Below, piece by piece: positions 6,190-7,093 of a stretch of 7,093 nucleotides of DNA. Numbering within the stretch: the first letter of the stretch is position 1; the number at the start of each line of letters is the position of its first letter. The stretch is from Candidatus Moraniibacteriota bacterium. GTDB lineage: Bacteria > Patescibacteriota > Minisyncoccia > Moranbacterales > UBA2206. The stretch spans positions 1,218 to 8,310 of the forward strand of contig DMXN01000033.1 in the NCBI GenBank assembly GCA_003482885.1. Direction: 5' to 3'. The position numbers were made by a program, and so were the translations under genes. The notes beneath the pieces were generated by a model, which had not been told where the DNA came from, did not search any database, and worked only from the letters and a program-made list of their open reading frames with translations.

Positions 6190-7093
6190 TTATTTCTTTA
6201 ATAAATATATTTTCCCTTGCGTTACACTTTCTGATTTTAACGGAAGGTTTGAAAAAATGCCAGATGTTGTATCTATATCGGTTGTATCCAAATAACTTCT
6301 TTGCAGACTGTAATCTTTTTGCGGAATAAGTTTTTCCGGCAGTCCGAACTTTTCGTACAACGCCAAACTTTGGTCGGGAATGATGAAATAAATATTATCA
6401 AATTTTGTTGCGTCAATTTTATCCAAATCGGTCGGATTGAAAAAATAAGCAGCTTGTTTTCCGTAAAGAAAATTTAGCGGTCCGGAAATCATCGACCAGC
6501 CATTGCCGGAAGCCAAGCGGTCTACAAGAATTAAATCATTGTTGTCAAAATTTTCGCTTAAGGTTTTTGTTTGCGCCAGCAAATTTTTATTTTCCGAAAA
6601 ATTCCAGTAAGGAGTGGAGAAGAATAAATTGCCGGCGACAAGAATAAAGGCGAGCGGGAAGAAATAAAGCTTTTTGGAAAATAGCCGGTCAATAATTAAG
6701 ACTGCGCAGAAAATTCCCAACGGAATAATGGCGAAAGAAAAGCGACGGAGCATCCACGGATGGTCAATGGAAATTCCCGGATGGATTAGATAGATAAAAA
6801 TCGGTAAAATAATAAAAAACGGAACCAAAAGATCGTAGCGTTTTTTCCAGATGAAATAAGAAATTCCCGTTAATCCAATTAATAAAAACGGCAAAATATT
6901 ATAGTAATAAAATATTTTCAGCAAATATGACAGCGCGGAAACGGAGCTGAGGCTGCTTTCCTCTGCAGAAAAAGAGTTGATCAATCCTTTTAGCGAAGAG
7001 AGATAAAACTGGCTGTTGACTTTGAGATTGATTAAGAAAATTATAAAAAATATTCCCAATAGCCAAAGCAATATTTTGCGGTTGATTTTTTCT
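6190..7093 (-). CDS. C-terminal part of a polytopic membrane protein, probably GT-C-type glycosyltransferase (5' end outside window)
   Basis: The frame runs open off the right edge (visible residues begin EKINRKILLWLL), so the TTG at 7069-7071 is not taken as the start and about 300 C-terminal residues are seen. Counting from that leucine, membrane helices lie near 1-16, 56-75, 80-97, 109-127 and 133-151. The loop GISIDHPWMLRRFSFAIIP (99-117) resembles the late loop region of GT-C/family 39-like mannosyltransferases, which use lipid-linked sugars on the outer face of the membrane. A soluble tail of about 140 residues follows, with ILVDRLASGNGWSM (181-194), GPLNFLYGK (197-205) and YFIIPDQS (228-235); it probably lies outside the cell. 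Catalytic residues of GT-C enzymes are near the N-terminus and cannot be checked here. The anchored repeat protein starts 2 bases downstream, in the same operon. Confidence 0.75.
   Translation of the reverse strand, partial: EKINRKILLWLLGIFFIIFLINLKVNSQFYLSSLKGLINSFSAEESSLSSVSALSYLLKIFYYYNILPFLLIGLTGISYFIWKKRYDLLVPFFIILPIFIYLIHPGISIDHPWMLRRFSFAIIPLGIFCAVLIIDRLFSKKLYFFPLAFILVAGNLFFSTPYWNFSENKNLLAQTKTLSENFDNNDLILVDRLASGNGWSMISGPLNFLYGKQAAYFFNPTDLDKIDATKFDNIYFIIPDQSLALYEKFGLPEKLIPQKDYSLQRSYLDTTDIDTTSGIFSNLPLKSESVTQGKIYLLKK

Noticed and set aside
7069..7071. TTG as the start codon of the glycosyltransferase-like gene
   Set aside because: The frame continues open to the window edge (EKINRKI precedes it) and the protein would lack the N-terminal helices and catalytic loops expected of its type; it is simply cut by the window.
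1..7093. Recoded TGA (genetic code 25, as in Absconditabacteria and Gracilibacteria)
   Set aside because: No gene ends in TGA, but none contains an in-frame TGA either, and the six reading frames are complete under the standard code.
1..7093. CRISPR array, tRNA, rRNA, transposase or prophage genes
   Set aside because: No spaced direct repeats, cloverleaf-like segments or mobile-element protein motifs were seen; the window is almost fully used by the six genes.

Overview
The window looks like chromosomal DNA from a fermentative bacterium of the Candidate Phyla Radiation (Patescibacteria, perhaps a Parcubacteria-like lineage). The grounds are indirect: AT-rich, lysine-rich coding; very tight gene packing (gaps of 2 to 8 bases inside gene runs); almost no Shine-Dalgarno sequences; an acetate-producing, ADP-forming acetyl-CoA synthetase; and long envelope proteins of types common in that group. 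The standard genetic code fits: all six genes end in TAA or TAG and none has an in-frame TGA. The lineage is an inference, since no rRNA or ribosomal protein gene is present.

Layout. Positions 1-594 (+) are the 3' end of a secreted or surface protein: a fibronectin type III domain, a Ser/Lys linker and a C-terminal beta domain. The 56-base gap that follows holds a good promoter candidate whose predicted start point is the ATG of the next gene, so that gene may be leaderless. Positions 651-2702 (+) encode a fused alpha-beta ADP-forming acetate-CoA ligase, and 2709-4424 (+) a full-length RecJ exonuclease. These two are 6 bases apart and probably co-transcribed. The ligase gene carries a short GC-richer palindromic element, read in frame, in the linker between its two catalytic halves.

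The second half, 4431-7093, is on the minus strand and converges on recJ with only 6 bases between stop codons. In transcription order it holds the C-terminal part of a polytopic membrane protein resembling GT-C glycosyltransferases (7093-6190), a single-pass membrane-anchored protein with about four degenerate 50-60-residue repeats (6187-4844), and a small four-helix membrane protein (4838-4431). Spacings of 2 and 5 bases indicate one operon, probably concerned with the cell envelope. Its function is not recognisable from sequence alone.

The ligase makes ATP and acetate from acetyl-CoA, and RecJ is a housekeeping DNA repair nuclease; their pairing appears to be genome compaction rather than shared function. 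I see no tRNA, rRNA, CRISPR array, transposase or complete mobile element. The least explained parts are the minus-strand envelope operon and the palindrome inside the ligase gene.
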